Assembly (NCBI GenBank): GCA_037179385.1
Contig: CM074193.1
Span: forward strand, 37,288,846 to 37,352,845
Reading direction: 5' to 3'
Length of the DNA: 64,000 bases
Source of the DNA: Holothuria scabra
Lineage: Eukaryota > Echinodermata > Holothuroidea > Aspidochirotida > Holothuriidae
A program made the position numbers and the translations under genes. Within the stretch, counting starts at the first letter, position 1, and every line of letters starts with the position of its first letter. Positions 38,501 through 48,075 of this stretch are shown here, piece after piece. Under the pieces are notes generated by a model that saw nothing but the letters and a program-made list of their open reading frames with translations, did no database searches and had not been told where the DNA came from.

Positions 38501-39594
38501 TTTTTACCATTTTAAAATTTTGTGACGTCATACTTTGGGGGAAATCCCCAAAATAATGCGTCATTTAATGTCACACAAACGCGGTTTATGACAAAATTAC
38601 AGGTCCAAATTAAGCCAACTCTTTTCCTCCTGCTACCTGTGATATGCAGCTACCAGAAACTCGTTTAGCCATTTCGATATATTTGTGGCTAGAAGTATTA
38701 ATTCTTTAAATTATGTAAATTTGGGGTGAAAAGCACATTTTTACATATACATCAATTCCCACGAATTAATGATTTACGACAAAATTAAAGTGTGTGCCCA
38801 ATCAAAAAAGTATTCACTGGGTGTGTAATAATACCAACATCACAAATCCAAGTTAGCCAGACTTTGAAACACAACCTGAGTACTACATTAAGCGAAAAAC
38901 CGAACAATACACGATGCGCCCACACACAAAACGGATTTGTGAGGATTATGATCGAAACTTATGGATATGTTGGGTTACAAATTTAAAACCAGACTGTATT
39001 TTCACAGTGTTTCTCTAGCTAGCCTGTAGTTCCAGGACCATTACCCCAACAAAAAGACTTTGGCCCACTTACAACATTCCTGAGTGTATTTGAGCATTCC
39101 CATCAGGACCCCATGCACTGCTGTAAACATCCCCAGGCTGGGGCATTTCTCCCAGAAAATTGGCTGATTTAAAGTGAAAATTATGAGCTACTGTTTACTT
39201 AGTATGTAGGCATAATTTTCATCTAGCCAGATAAGTGGACTCAGCTGCTCCGCTTCGATTTCAGGTCCAGTTGCAACCCATTCCGGGCCAGTTCCAATTT
39301 CAGGACCATTCCAGGCCAATTCTAAGTACAGGAAAACCCAGACTGAATCAGGAATTGAGTCCAAGTTTGTCCCTGTTCATACAGCTATAGCCCCCATAAG
39401 CCTAGATCTTTACCAGACAATACTATTGTTGTTTTACTACTTTTGGACTTGGACTCGGACTTGGACTCGAGAGCACTGGACTCGTACTTGGACTTGGACT
39501 CGAGCCCCTTGGACTTGGACTTGGACTCGGACTTGAGCTTTTGGACTTGGACTCGGACTTGGACTTGAGCTTGTTGGACTCGACTACAGCCCTG
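35501..39594. mobile_element. hAT element nested in the DIRS element, perfect 8-bp TSD
   Basis: Ends CAGGGCTGTAG and CTACAGCCCTG are inverted repeats flanked by the perfect 8-bp duplication CTAATAGA (35493–35500 and 39595–39602). Both subterminal regions (35511–35675 and 39435–39590) are arrays of GGACTTGGACTC-like hexamers, which give false Ser/Pro- or Leu/Gly-rich frames. The 4.1-kb body has no recognisable transposase and carries a SINE fragment at 38083–38150. Probably non-autonomous or decayed, and younger than the DIRS insertion. Confidence 0.9.
38083..38150 (+). mobile_element. SINE family S, 3' fragment
   Basis: CTCGACTTGAACCAATAGGT, the TTGGAAACTGGGCCGTAAAA block and a CTAACTAAC-type tail. 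It lies inside the hAT, which lies inside the DIRS, making three nested layers. Confidence 0.8.
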
Positions 39595-39602
39595 CTAATA
39601 GA

Positions 39603-39760
39603 TAAGTGTCCAGGCACAGAGATAATATATATCCGAAGGAAGTAAAAGTGTCCAGGCACTGACGGTGAATAGTATTCGAACAAGTAGTAAAGTGTCCAAG
39701 CACTGAGGATGAATAGTATTCACAGGTAGGTAACGAATAAGTGTCCAAGCACTAGGAAGT
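39603..39760. repeat. Short tandem repeat in the DIRS 3' region
   Basis: Four copies of AAGTGTCCA(G/A)GCAC begin near 39605, 39648, 39692 and 39739, spaced about 43–47 bp, with GAATAGTATTC between some. Confidence 0.75.
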
Positions 39761-40030
39761 TAAGCAAAACACGATAGGTGAACATGTAAGATCCAAAGGT
39801 AAAAAGTTGGTAACTAAGCCCACAAGAATAGACAGTATAAAAGGGCCTTGAGAAATGAAGAGAATGTCCATATCCAAAGGATAGCAGGAACACTGAACTT
39901 AAAATGTCAAGGTAGCACTTTAACTCCGAAGAAACAGTGTTGAAAGTCCAAATACCTCCGTTAATAACTATTAAGAATCCCCCCAGTAAGTATAAAAGTC
40001 ACTAAATATCTAAAGGATAAGTCTGAAGAC

Positions 40031-40682
40031 AATTCCAAGGTAATATTGCGAAAGCAGCACTATATGTCCAACAAAAATGGTATTGGTTATAACATAGTTC
40101 AAGCATTCAAGAGAAAAATCTAGCAATAGGTTCTTGTGAGGTCCATTGGGGTAATATGGCTCACTTGACCTAGATATTCCCGCACACATTATAGAGTTCA
40201 CGAAATAGATATAAAGTTCTGAGCCCCAAAATATTCGATAAACAAGTCAGTCCAGCGGGGTTGGGAGGCGGGAGCCAATAGGAGGTAAGTATCGGGGCTC
40301 GTAGATCCCTATCCAGGGAGTTTGGGGGGAATCTACATCGCCCCTCTCTTACCTCCAATTCCAAGGTAATATTGCGAAAGCAGCACTATATGTCCAACAA
40401 AAATGGTATTGGTTATAACATAGTTCAAGAATCCAAGAGAAAAATCTAGCAATAGGTTCGTGTGAGGTCCATTGGGTTAATATGGCTCACTTGACCTAGA
40501 TATTCCCGCACACATTATAGAGTTCACGAAATAGATATAAAGTTCTGAGCCCCAAAATATTCGGTAAACTAGTCAGTCCAGCGGGGCTGGGAGGCGGGAG
40601 CCAATAGGAGGTAAGTATCGGGGCTCGTAGATTCCCAATCCAGGGAGTTTTGGGGAATCTACATCGCCCCTCTCTTACCTCC
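40031..40682. repeat. 326-bp tandem duplication carrying the DIRS internal complementary region
   Basis: The unit 40031–40356 is repeated from 40357 with few differences (same AATTCCAAGGTAATATTGCG start). Each unit contains AATAGGAGGTAAGTATCGGG, the sequence complementary to the left terminus. Confidence 0.9.
40277..40356. repeat. DIRS internal complementary region, extra copy
   Basis: Resembles 40603–40700 but has base changes (GTAGATCCCT, GGGGGGAATC) and stops at CTTACCTCC, lacking the CTATTTACCTATGTAATCC extension. Probably the derived, non-functional duplicate. Confidence 0.8.
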
Positions 40683-40700
40683 TATTTACCTATGTAATCC
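40603..40700. repeat. DIRS internal complementary region, main copy
   Basis: One half is complementary to the element's left terminus (35051–35103), the other half is the complement of the right terminus (from 46557 inward). In DIRS1-type elements this region is thought to template circularisation of cDNA across the two ends (established model). It lies directly after the recombinase stop codon. Confidence 0.9.
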
Positions 40701-40703
40701 AGA

Positions 40704-42185
40704 TTAGCACCGAGAAGTCGGAGGGAGGTGACTAGTTTGACGATTGCCACTCCCTAAGACAGTTCTAGCAAAATTCCCTTCTGAAGACACAACCTTGGTA
40801 AGATAATTTGAGACGAAAGATGAAGGTGTCTTCCAGGCTGCAGCGTTCATGATTTCTTGGAGATGAAGGCCTCTGAACCAAGCCATGGAAAAAGCGTGAG
40901 CCCTAACATCGTGAGCCCTAACCTGTTCATCTGGTTGAGTGTGTTCCGAGATTAGTTTGACGATCCATTTGGAAATCGTGTCCTTCGATGCTGTAGTGTA
41001 GGGAGCTCTTGGAAGGACAAACAAAGTGTCTGAGGATCTGATGTGTTTCGTTTTGTTTAAGTACCACTTCGGACATCTCACGGGGCAAACTAGTCGATCT
41101 TCTGGAACTGAAGAGCCTTCTGACATATTTGGCATGAAAAACGGGCTCGGAGTAAATGATAAAGTCTGGCTGTCTGATAGAAACTCAGGATCCGGTAGAT
41201 AGTGAACGCCACAAGAGTCGACCCTGATAAAACCTCTCTTAACAGACAAAGCGTGAAAATCGCTTCTCCTTCTTGCAGAGGCTGCCGCAACCAAGAAGAG
41301 AGTCTTCTTCGTGAGAGCATCCAGAGGGGCCCTTTGGAGAGGTTCGAAAAGAGGTCTCGATAAAGACTGAAGGACATCGTTAATCGACCAAGAAGGGGCT
41401 AGCCTCCTCTGAGGTGGTCTCTTATTGAACATGCCCCGAAGCAGCCTGGAAATCACGGTGTTGGAACTAATAGTAGAGCCGTCTGAAAACCCTTGATGTA
41501 CGGTGGTAATCGCTGACCTATAGTTCTTTATCGTAGAAACTTGTCTGCCACTATCATAGAAAAGAATCAGGAAAGAACAGACTTCATCTAAGGAAGCATC
41601 CAATGGATTGACAGAGTTTGAACCTGCCCAATCTAAATTCTGGACAATTTCCACGCTGTTAAGTAAAGAGACTGGAGGTCCTGATGGAATATCTGGCCTT
41701 TCTCCTGGGACAGAATTTTCCCTTGAGATGGAAGCTTGAACGGACGATCGACCCGAAGTTTGAGAACTAACGGGAACCAAGATTGATTCGACCAACAAGG
41801 GGCGACGAGAATCATCATGCCCTTGGAGCGTGAGAACTTCAGGAAAGTCGTTAGAATCAAGTTGAACGGTGGAAAGGCGTAAGACATTAGATTGTCCCAA
41901 GGAATCGCCAGAGCGTCTGTTGCCCCCGCCCGGGGATGGAAGAACCTGGCATAGAACGTCGGTAGCTTGAAGTACTCGTGACTGGCGAACAGGTCTATCA
42001 GAGGTCAGCCGTAAAGGAGGAAGAGATGGTTCGCCCATTCCTGAGACAGGGACCACTCCTTCTGATCGAATTGGCCTCTCGATAGGGCGTCTGCAAACAC
42101 GTTCCGTCTCCCGGCTAGATGAGAGGCCCTGAGGTTGATATCTCGTTGTTGGCAGAAAATGAGAACCTCCCAGGTCAGCTTGCAC
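40704..42185 (-). CDS. DIRS tyrosine recombinase (YR) open frame
   Basis: A 493-residue open frame. The recombinase domain occupies about the last 310 residues; the first 170 or so overlap RNase H and MT coding in another frame, so the true start is uncertain. The catalytic residues are visible: Arg in the ARRRSD block (305–307), His425 and Arg428 in HDVR, Trp451 and nucleophile Tyr461 in SNYL. The motif following HDVR and the spacing to Tyr match DIRS-type recombinases. It would integrate circular double-stranded cDNA into the genome. It overlaps the upstream RT/RNase H/MT region out of frame, as usual in DIRS elements. It has no internal stop while gag and RT are broken. Alternative: an untranslated but recently degraded copy. 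Confidence 0.88.
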   Translation of the reverse strand: MQADLGGSHFLPTTRYQPQGLSSSRETERVCRRPIERPIRSEGVVPVSGMGEPSLPPLRLTSDRPVRQSRVLQATDVLCQVLPSPGGGNRRSGDSLGQSNVLRLSTVQLDSNDFPEVLTLQGHDDSRRPLLVESILVPVSSQTSGRSSVQASISRENSVPGERPDIPSGPPVSLLNSVEIVQNLDWAGSNSVNPLDASLDEVCSFLILFYDSGRQVSTIKNYRSAITTVHQGFSDGSTISSNTVISRLLRGMFNKRPPQRRLAPSWSINDVLQSLSRPLFEPLQRAPLDALTKKTLFLVAAASARRRSDFHALSVKRGFIRVDSCGVHYLPDPEFLSDSQTLSFTPSPFFMPNMSEGSSVPEDRLVCPVRCPKWYLNKTKHIRSSDTLFVLPRAPYTTASKDTISKWIVKLISEHTQPDEQVRAHDVRAHAFSMAWFRGLHLQEIMNAAAWKTPSSFVSNYLTKVVSSEGNFARTVLGSGNRQTSHLPPTSRC

Positions 42186-42464
42186 AGCTGGTTCCTCCTT
42201 GACGGTTCAGGTAAGAGACCGTCGTTGAGTTGTCTGACAACATTGTTACACCCAGGCCCCGAAGCTGGGGTCCCCAAATTTGGATGGCTCTCTGGACCGC
42301 AGTCAATTCCAGAACGTTTATGTGAAGAGCCTTGTCTGCGTCTCACCATTGACCTGATAGAGACTTGGCTCCTCAAGCAGCTCCCACCGGAAATTGGACG
42401 TGTCTGTCGTGATGGTTACTTGAGGTCTGACTACTGAGAATGGACGACCTTGAAGCAGGTTCTC
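41633..42464 (-). pseudogene. DIRS RNase H and methyltransferase-like region, broken
   Basis: RNase H signatures appear in pieces: TTDTSNF (first Asp region) in the RT frame, SDNSTTVSYLNRQGGTS in another, then CKLTWEV, RASHLAGR and ADALSRG in a third. At least two frameshifts therefore separate them. The third frame runs to an in-frame TGA at 42007–42005. It then resumes with LIDLFASHEYFKLP, WDNLMSYAFPPFNL and ILVAPCW, motifs of the region downstream of RNase H in DIRS polyproteins, often called the Dam-methyltransferase-like domain. It overlaps the 5' part of the recombinase frame. RNase H removed the RNA strand during cDNA synthesis; this copy cannot make an intact one. Confidence 0.8.
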
Positions 42465-43285
42465 TTAAAATAGCCACCATTCTATGAAGGGACGAACTTC
42501 CGGATCCAGTGAGATTCGTAATGAAAGAGGATGAACGTCCGGTCTGAAGACTCGAAGAACATGAAATTGGATCGGGCGCATCCTGAGACGGCAAAAAGGA
42601 AGTATCTCTACCAGACTGGCCATGAGGCCTAGAAGACGGAGCCACACTTTGGCTTGACTGGATCTTCTTGAGAGGATCTCTCGACAAACGAGATTTAGTG
42701 CTTCTATCCTCTGTTGAGTGGGAAAGGCTTGACCAAAGTTGAAGTCTAGAGAAGCGCCGAGAAAAGTGACTTTCTGAGAAGGATTGATATTGGACTTCTC
42801 CCAGTTGATCACCCAGCCAAGACTCTGGAGGGTCTGAATGACAAATTCTGTGTCTTTGGAGACTTGGACTTCTGAGATTCCGATAATTAACCAGTCGTCG
42901 AGGTAGGCGAAAAGAAGAACTCCCTGCCGACGAAGGTAAGCCAGTACAGCTCTCGAAACCCGGGTGAAAACTCTTGGGCCATTCGGTAGAGCCCTGAAGC
43001 TGTAGACTACACCCTTGTACCTGAACGCCAGGAATCTCTGATGGTGAGGATGAATCGGAACGTGAAGGTAAGCATCCTTCAAATCTATTCAAGTGGCCCA
43101 CTTGCCTTCTACTAGAGTCGGAATAATTGAAGCCAGAGTTTCCATACGGAACCTTTTGGTTGAGATATATAACTTGATCAGAGGTTTCAGGTTCAAAATC
43201 GGTCTCCACAGGTTGGGTTTGTTTGGAGCTAAGAAGAAGCTTGACCGGATAAGACTGAGACTCCTGGAAGGATGGACGATGTAAA
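42465..43285 (-). pseudogene. DIRS reverse transcriptase, interrupted by a stop
   Basis: The RT core is readable: NLKPLIKLYIS and RFRMETLASIIP upstream, then WAT, an in-frame TGA near 43088, then IDLKDAYLHVPIHP. The catalytic FAYLDDWLI box (YxDD) and NWEKSNINPSQKVTFLG (NxxKS-type motif) follow. The segment after the stop is a 205-residue frame from 43082 to 42465. This enzyme would copy element RNA into cDNA. Residues around YLDD are intact, so the stop is the main visible lesion within RT. A longer overlapping frame (43479–42373) is a shadow in another phase. Confidence 0.88.
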
Positions 43286-43513
43286 CAGCCTGTTTGTCTA
43301 ATAATCCGAGGATTTCTGTTTTGAGGGCTACTCTTTTGTCTCAGTCCTTTGGAACTGGAGTTAACTTCATTAGCCCTCTGGCTGGAGGAAACTTCGAGAA
43401 CTCTATTTGGTAGCCCTCGGACACTACTCTTAGAACCCAAATCGTCCGGATTTATACTCTTCCAATTCTGACTGAACAAAGCAAGTCTCCCCCCACTGCT
43501 AGAGCGGGCACCC

Positions 43514-44395
43514 TTAGGGCTTGGAGAAGCCGCGACCCCTGCTGGAACGAGAGTTACGGAAATTCCCTCTAGGAGCCGGACGGGCGAAGGATCGTTGAGG
43601 CAAGGAACGTCTAGCCTGAGTCGAGCCGCTCCCAGACGGAGGAAGGGGTCTTCTGGAGGACGAAGAGGCAGACTGGATCTGACGACGCCTTAACTGGTTT
43701 GAAGGACCTGGTCTCGAGAATCGTGAAGAACGGGGACGATTGGTGTTTAGATTTCCCAGATCCGCCTTCATAAGGTTCTTCTTCCGTTTGATCTCGGCCT
43801 GCAATTGTACATCAAACTGACCGCCGAAGATGCCTTCGCCCGAGACGGGAAGTTGTCTAAAGCGTCTACTGACTTCTCCTTCTGGAAGACGTAGGGCGTT
43901 AATGATAACCTCTCTATGATCAATCACTGCCTTAGTGGACACTGTAGCAAACTAGTCATACACTCTACGGGAGATCGAACCCAATAAGCTGACCAAAGTA
44001 GCAACATCCTTCTTTGAAACTTCTGAGGGTTGCCTCACTGATTTAGAAAGAATCTCCGCGATCAGTAACAATGACGAAGAAAACTTTAAGCCGACACGGG
44101 CTGCTGCGTCTAAAGACTTCAGTGACTTCAGGCTTCGTCTGTCTGATTGAGAATTAAAGTTTCCAAAGGAGCTGACTGAACCGACGGAGCGTAAATAATC
44201 CTTGGCAGCCTGAGGAACAGCAGGAGTTTTGAAAAGAGTGTGCCAATCTTTCTCTTCTACTCTGAAGGACATATTCTGAGCCTTTGAAAATGCTGCCCAC
44301 TTGTAAGAAGTGGCTGAAGCTGTTAAGTGACAGCCTTGACTTAGAAGGAGGATCTTTCGAAGCTGATTCCTCAAAACCCAGGTGATTCCTGACAA
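43514..44395 (-). pseudogene. DIRS gag-like protein, C-terminal part with in-frame stop
   Basis: Two same-frame segments, 147 and 142 residues, are separated by a TAG at 43954–43952. The first contains KDYLRSVGSV and AARVGLKFSSSLLLIAEILS, a helix-rich stretch. The second ends in an Arg/Ser/Pro-rich basic tail (RSSRFSRPGPS, RGNFRNSRSSRGRGF), typical of nucleic-acid-binding tails of gag proteins. Position between the Cys-rich N-terminus and RT fits gag. It would package element RNA. Confidence 0.7.
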
Positions 44396-44694
44396 TAGAG
44401 ACTCCCTTGAGGAATATCGGTACCGTATAAGGGTTCCTCATCCGAGCCCGAGGCTAACAACTGTTCGTCCGAGGGAGGTTGGTTAACCACTGAAAGAATG
44501 TCTATACCCTCCCTGCCTTCCATTGCTGGATCAACACCGGAACCAGGATCAGAGGAGTCCGCCGGAGAATAAGGAGCCGATTGATCATGAAAGGAGGTAC
44601 TCGGTTGTGATGAGGTTGAAGCCTTAGAGCTTGGTTCCACTTGAGGAGAAGGGCTTTGGACTAAACCAGATAATAAGTTCAAAATACTGTCCAA
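44371..44694 (-). pseudogene. DIRS gag-like protein, middle acidic/Ser-Pro segment
   Basis: A 107-residue frame starting LDSILNLLSGLV, rich in Ser, Pro, Asp and Glu (for example SYSPADSSDPGSG-like composition). It overlaps the end of the upstream SR-rich frame by 16 bases in another phase, and is again out of phase with the downstream gag part. The gag gene therefore has at least two frameshifts, or uses programmed shifts; decay is likelier given the stops elsewhere. Confidence 0.6.
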
Positions 44695-45536
44695 TTTGTG
44701 ATCTTTCGTTTCGGAGAAGGAGAAGAATAGGAACCAGAGGAAGAGGAGTGACGACGACGATGACTCCTTTTATGTCTCCTTGATCTAGATCTAGACCTAC
44801 TATGCCTAGAATGCGAAACCTGATCAGAGAATCCTTCAAAATCTCTCTGAGGAACCGAGCTGCCATCCGAAGCTAAAAGCAAATCGCGAATAGCCTGCAA
44901 TGAATTAGAAGACTCCTGACGGTTCACCTGAGTAGCAGTGAGAGGGGACGTACCCTCCTGAAAAGTCTCACTGGAGCGTGACTGGTGAGAAACTTGACCA
45001 ACTTGACTTTGGTGAGCCTCGGGGTCAATGACCTCCAAAGAATTAGATGACTCCTGACGGTTCACCTGAGTAGCCGTGAGGGAGGACGTACCTTCCTGAA
45101 AGGACTCACTGGAGCGTGGAGGCTGTGAAGTTGATGGAGTGGGATCAGGTTGGTGAGTCGGCAAGTTAGAAGTCAACGATTGATAACGATGCTCAGAAGA
45201 GCTAGCTGGGCTAGCTAGGGAATTAACCCTTGATCGATTAGAGGAGAGCCGACCGTTTACGTCCGTAATCACGGTGGCCGCTCGGGCTTGTCTTGCATTT
45301 GAAGACGTTGCGCCCTCCTCATCCTTATCCTTATCCTTAGCCTTCTTCTTGGCCATCCTTTTATCACGATCGGATTTAAACTTTGCCAACTTAGTCCATT
45401 CCTCTTTCCAAGCTCTGCAAAGACTGCAGGAGGATTGTTCGGAGCATGATCTACAGTCAATGCACAAATCGTGACGATCCCACTTAGCGATGCCACCTTT
45501 GCAAGATCTACCTCTAGATGAATTAGCCTGCATCAT
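44679..45536 (-). pseudogene. DIRS gag-like protein, N-terminal Cys-rich and SR-rich part
   Basis: From the tandem ATGs at 45536, the frame encodes a Cys/His cluster (SCKGGIAKWDRHDLC, then CRSC, CSLC, spacing like a zinc-binding knot). A highly charged Lys/Asp stretch, a Ser/Gln-rich region with two near-identical copies of SSETFQEGTS-like blocks, and a C-terminal Arg-Ser repeat tract (SRSRSRRHKRSHRRRH) follow. The Cys cluster is typical of DIRS first frames. The 66 residues upstream of these ATGs have no such character and were excluded. The coding continues in another phase after 44690. Confidence 0.7.
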
Positions 45537-46420
45537 CTGAAAAGAACGGTCAAGAAAGAATACAACAATACATCGCCAGCCGAGGCTGGAAATCAATAAA
45601 GCAAACGGCTTAAGAGTCATCCTGAGAAAAACTCCCAAAACTCGGAAGATGCGGTCAGCAGACCGAGAGACGACCAAAACGATTACAATAGCTAACCCCG
45701 AAGGGTTGTATGAACAACTGCATGAATGTTCCATGTAGGATGTCAGAGTAATCGTAAACTGGAAAATGCTCCGTGTGGAAAATGTAAAAACGTAAAATAC
45801 ATTTACAAGTAATGCACATCAAGGAATGGTAAACTGGAAAATGCTCCGTGTGGAAAATATAAAAACGTAAAATACATTTACAAGTAATGCACATCAAGAA
45901 CAAGTAAACATGCCAGAAAAGAGGGCATGATCCCGAAACTCCCGCACCACGGACGAGGCAGTCTCGGGAATGACGTCATAGGCCGCGATAAAATAAGGCC
46001 TCAGAAATCCCCGAAAAAAACATTAAAAACTAAGGACACCCGAAAGGGGTGGGGGGAGTGAGTCCAAAAGGACTGGGAAAACGATCAAACAGATCGAACG
46101 TCAAGCTAGACTGGCCCAGCTGAAAGAGATACAATATTACGCAATATACCGGCCTAGCTGAAAGAGATGCAATATGACGCAATACAAATTCTTGGAACCG
46201 GTACCCATAGAAGGAAAACCGAGAGGACCAGACCCGTAAAGGGCGGGAAAACTACTGGGACCCGAATAAACGCCCAAAGAAAAGGATACTCATCAAAATC
46301 CTCGGAAAGGGCGTCAGAAAGGGCCAGCTATTAGTCGAAGTCGGAAAAATCCGCCCCCGCGGAAGTCCAGTGGTGGGAATCGGCAGGAGAAAATACCAAG
46401 GCCAAAGGTGCGTTCAAACC

Positions 46421-46539
46421 GTCTGGTGGTAAGTGGGAAGAGGACTTGGGAGGCCGGCCTCCTCTCGCGCTACTGTGCTATTAGTTTACCAGGGTTTAGT
46501 TGCGGGTAAGTGGGGATTACATAGGTAAATAGGAGGTGA
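46421..46539. repeat. DIRS inverted terminal repeat, 5' side (window right)
   Basis: Inverted copy of 35096–35225. The outermost 18 bp (46540–46557) are unique to this end and reappear as complement in the internal region at about 40654–40671. Confidence 0.9.
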
Positions 46540-47180
46540 GAGAGGGGCGATGTAGATACATTTTTCTTGCTCGGGAAACCTTAGGGTTAGTAGTTGTCAA
46601 TCCCCTTCCCCAACGACAGACTATACAGACTTGTCACGTCATTCGTACAATTCATAACATCTGAGTGCTGTCCTCCAACTACGTACACTTTCTACGGGTA
46701 TAATGTATTAGAGGTATACTTCATGATACTACAGCGATTAAAGTTTTGTGCATGCCATGTTTAAGATACTTGAAACGTTTGTTGTTTTGGAAAGATTAAT
46801 TTTCGCGCGTAGCGTATTATCAACGAAACATCAGCTGGCATTTACTATCAATTACAAAAGCAGACACGAACACCGCATTAGATTCCACTTCCGACGGTGC
46901 TTGTGTGAAAACTGTAACAATCAAAGCTTTAATTGCTGGTACTTTCATACCTTACCACTGAGGAGTCGGATGAATCGATTTCCATCGTTCCAGACTAGTG
47001 GACCTTAGAAGTCTATAGAAGCGCCGCTTGAGTGAACTTGTGCAAAGAACTTTGCGATTACAATTAGGAGGTAGATATATCTGAATCTCACTCCCGTGTT
47101 CTACTGATTGTAACACCTGATTCGAATGCCACTCTCGGTATAACGAATATCTGAAATACATCTTCCACGTTTAATTTAAA

Positions 47181-48075
47181 GGTAGTGTGACATGTCAGCA
47201 AAAAGACCTGACTTAATTTAGCAGTTGAGGAGAAAGCTTTCTTAATGAACTTGGGGAAGAGTCCGTTGGAATTATGTCAGTATCTATTGTGAAGATATAC
47301 CTCTTCAAAGTTTAAAAGTTTTTAAAACAACTTGTACGTTGCTTATGCAAAAAATAATTATGTGGAGTGTTGCACAGTATGGACATTTCTTTTGTTAGTT
47401 GTTTAGTTAGATGGAGTTTTACGGCCCAGTCTCCAACCTATTGGTTCAAGTCGAGCAGGCCATGGCCTTTTTTCCAGTTGTGGCTCACTGGCTTTTTTCC
47501 CTACTTCATTGCTTAAACGGAACATCACGCACAATGACATTTCTTTTGTTAGGCCTATATTAATTATCTCTTAATTATTTATTAGATAGTTTATGGTTGG
47601 GTAATTAATACTGATGATTTTCAAGGACACAATTTTAACTTTCAAAATAAAACCCTCGGGAAATACTAACGTTACATCCGTCTTTGAAATGAAGATTGCA
47701 AAAACAAAGGATAACATTAGCCATATATGGCATGTCCCTCTCTAGACATCACAAGATTTGCATACTGAGCTCATGTAAATGCGTAAATAAGTACAAATCA
47801 TAAATAACCCTGTACAATGGTCAACTTTTTGATGGGTTTTTACGAGAATTACGGCTGTTGTTTTGGTTTTAATGCATTTTACATCAAATACTGTAAACAA
47901 CTTAACCATTTCACCAGGTAATAGCAGTCGCTCAAACATATTTTGAAGTAAAATCTACATCCCACAATTTTCTTCCTTTTCTTCCTTTGATTTTTCAAAG
48001 ACATCGTAAACCAACCAGTTACTCCTTGTATATTTCACAACTGAGCCAAACACAAAACATTTAAAGGGAAGCAAT
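47181..48075 (+). repeat. Dispersed repeat R, long copy interrupted by a SINE
   Basis: Collinear with 25514–26330 from AAAGGTAGTGTGACATGTCA to TTTCACAACTGAGCCAAAC, with the SINE as an extra block. Confidence 0.8.
47399..47535 (-). mobile_element. SINE family S copy with 17-bp target duplication
   Basis: GACATTTCTTTTGTTAG is present at 47382–47398 and 47536–47552. Between them the 3' part of the SINE lies on the minus strand (tail GTTAG-like units, then TTTTACGGCCCAGTC, CCAACCTATTGGTTCAAGTC and GTGGCTCACTGGC). It is truncated at the 5' end, as LINE-driven insertions often are. Confidence 0.92.

Larger units (their letters stand above)
35051..46557 (-). mobile_element. DIRS-like tyrosine-recombinase retrotransposon
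   Basis: About 7.4 kb without the nested hAT. Reading right to left on the minus strand: terminal repeat, gag, reverse transcriptase, RNase H, a methyltransferase-like region, tyrosine recombinase, internal complementary region, 3' terminal repeat. The outer boundaries come from the internal region at 40603–40700. That region joins the complement of the left outer end (TTCCCCAAAACTCC) directly to the complement of the right outer end (CGATGTAGA). No target duplication is visible, as expected for recombinase-mediated insertion. gag and RT/RNase H/MT are broken while the recombinase frame is open, so this copy is not autonomous. Confidence 0.93.

Noticed and set aside
42373..43479. 368-residue minus-strand open frame
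   Set aside because: Overlaps the RT domain in another phase; the frame with FAYLDDWLI and IDLKDAY is the real one despite its stop.
45537..45734. 66-residue N-terminal extension of the gag frame
   Set aside because: Hydrophobic, unlike gag, and upstream of tandem ATGs that directly precede the Cys-rich motif; likely untranslated leader.
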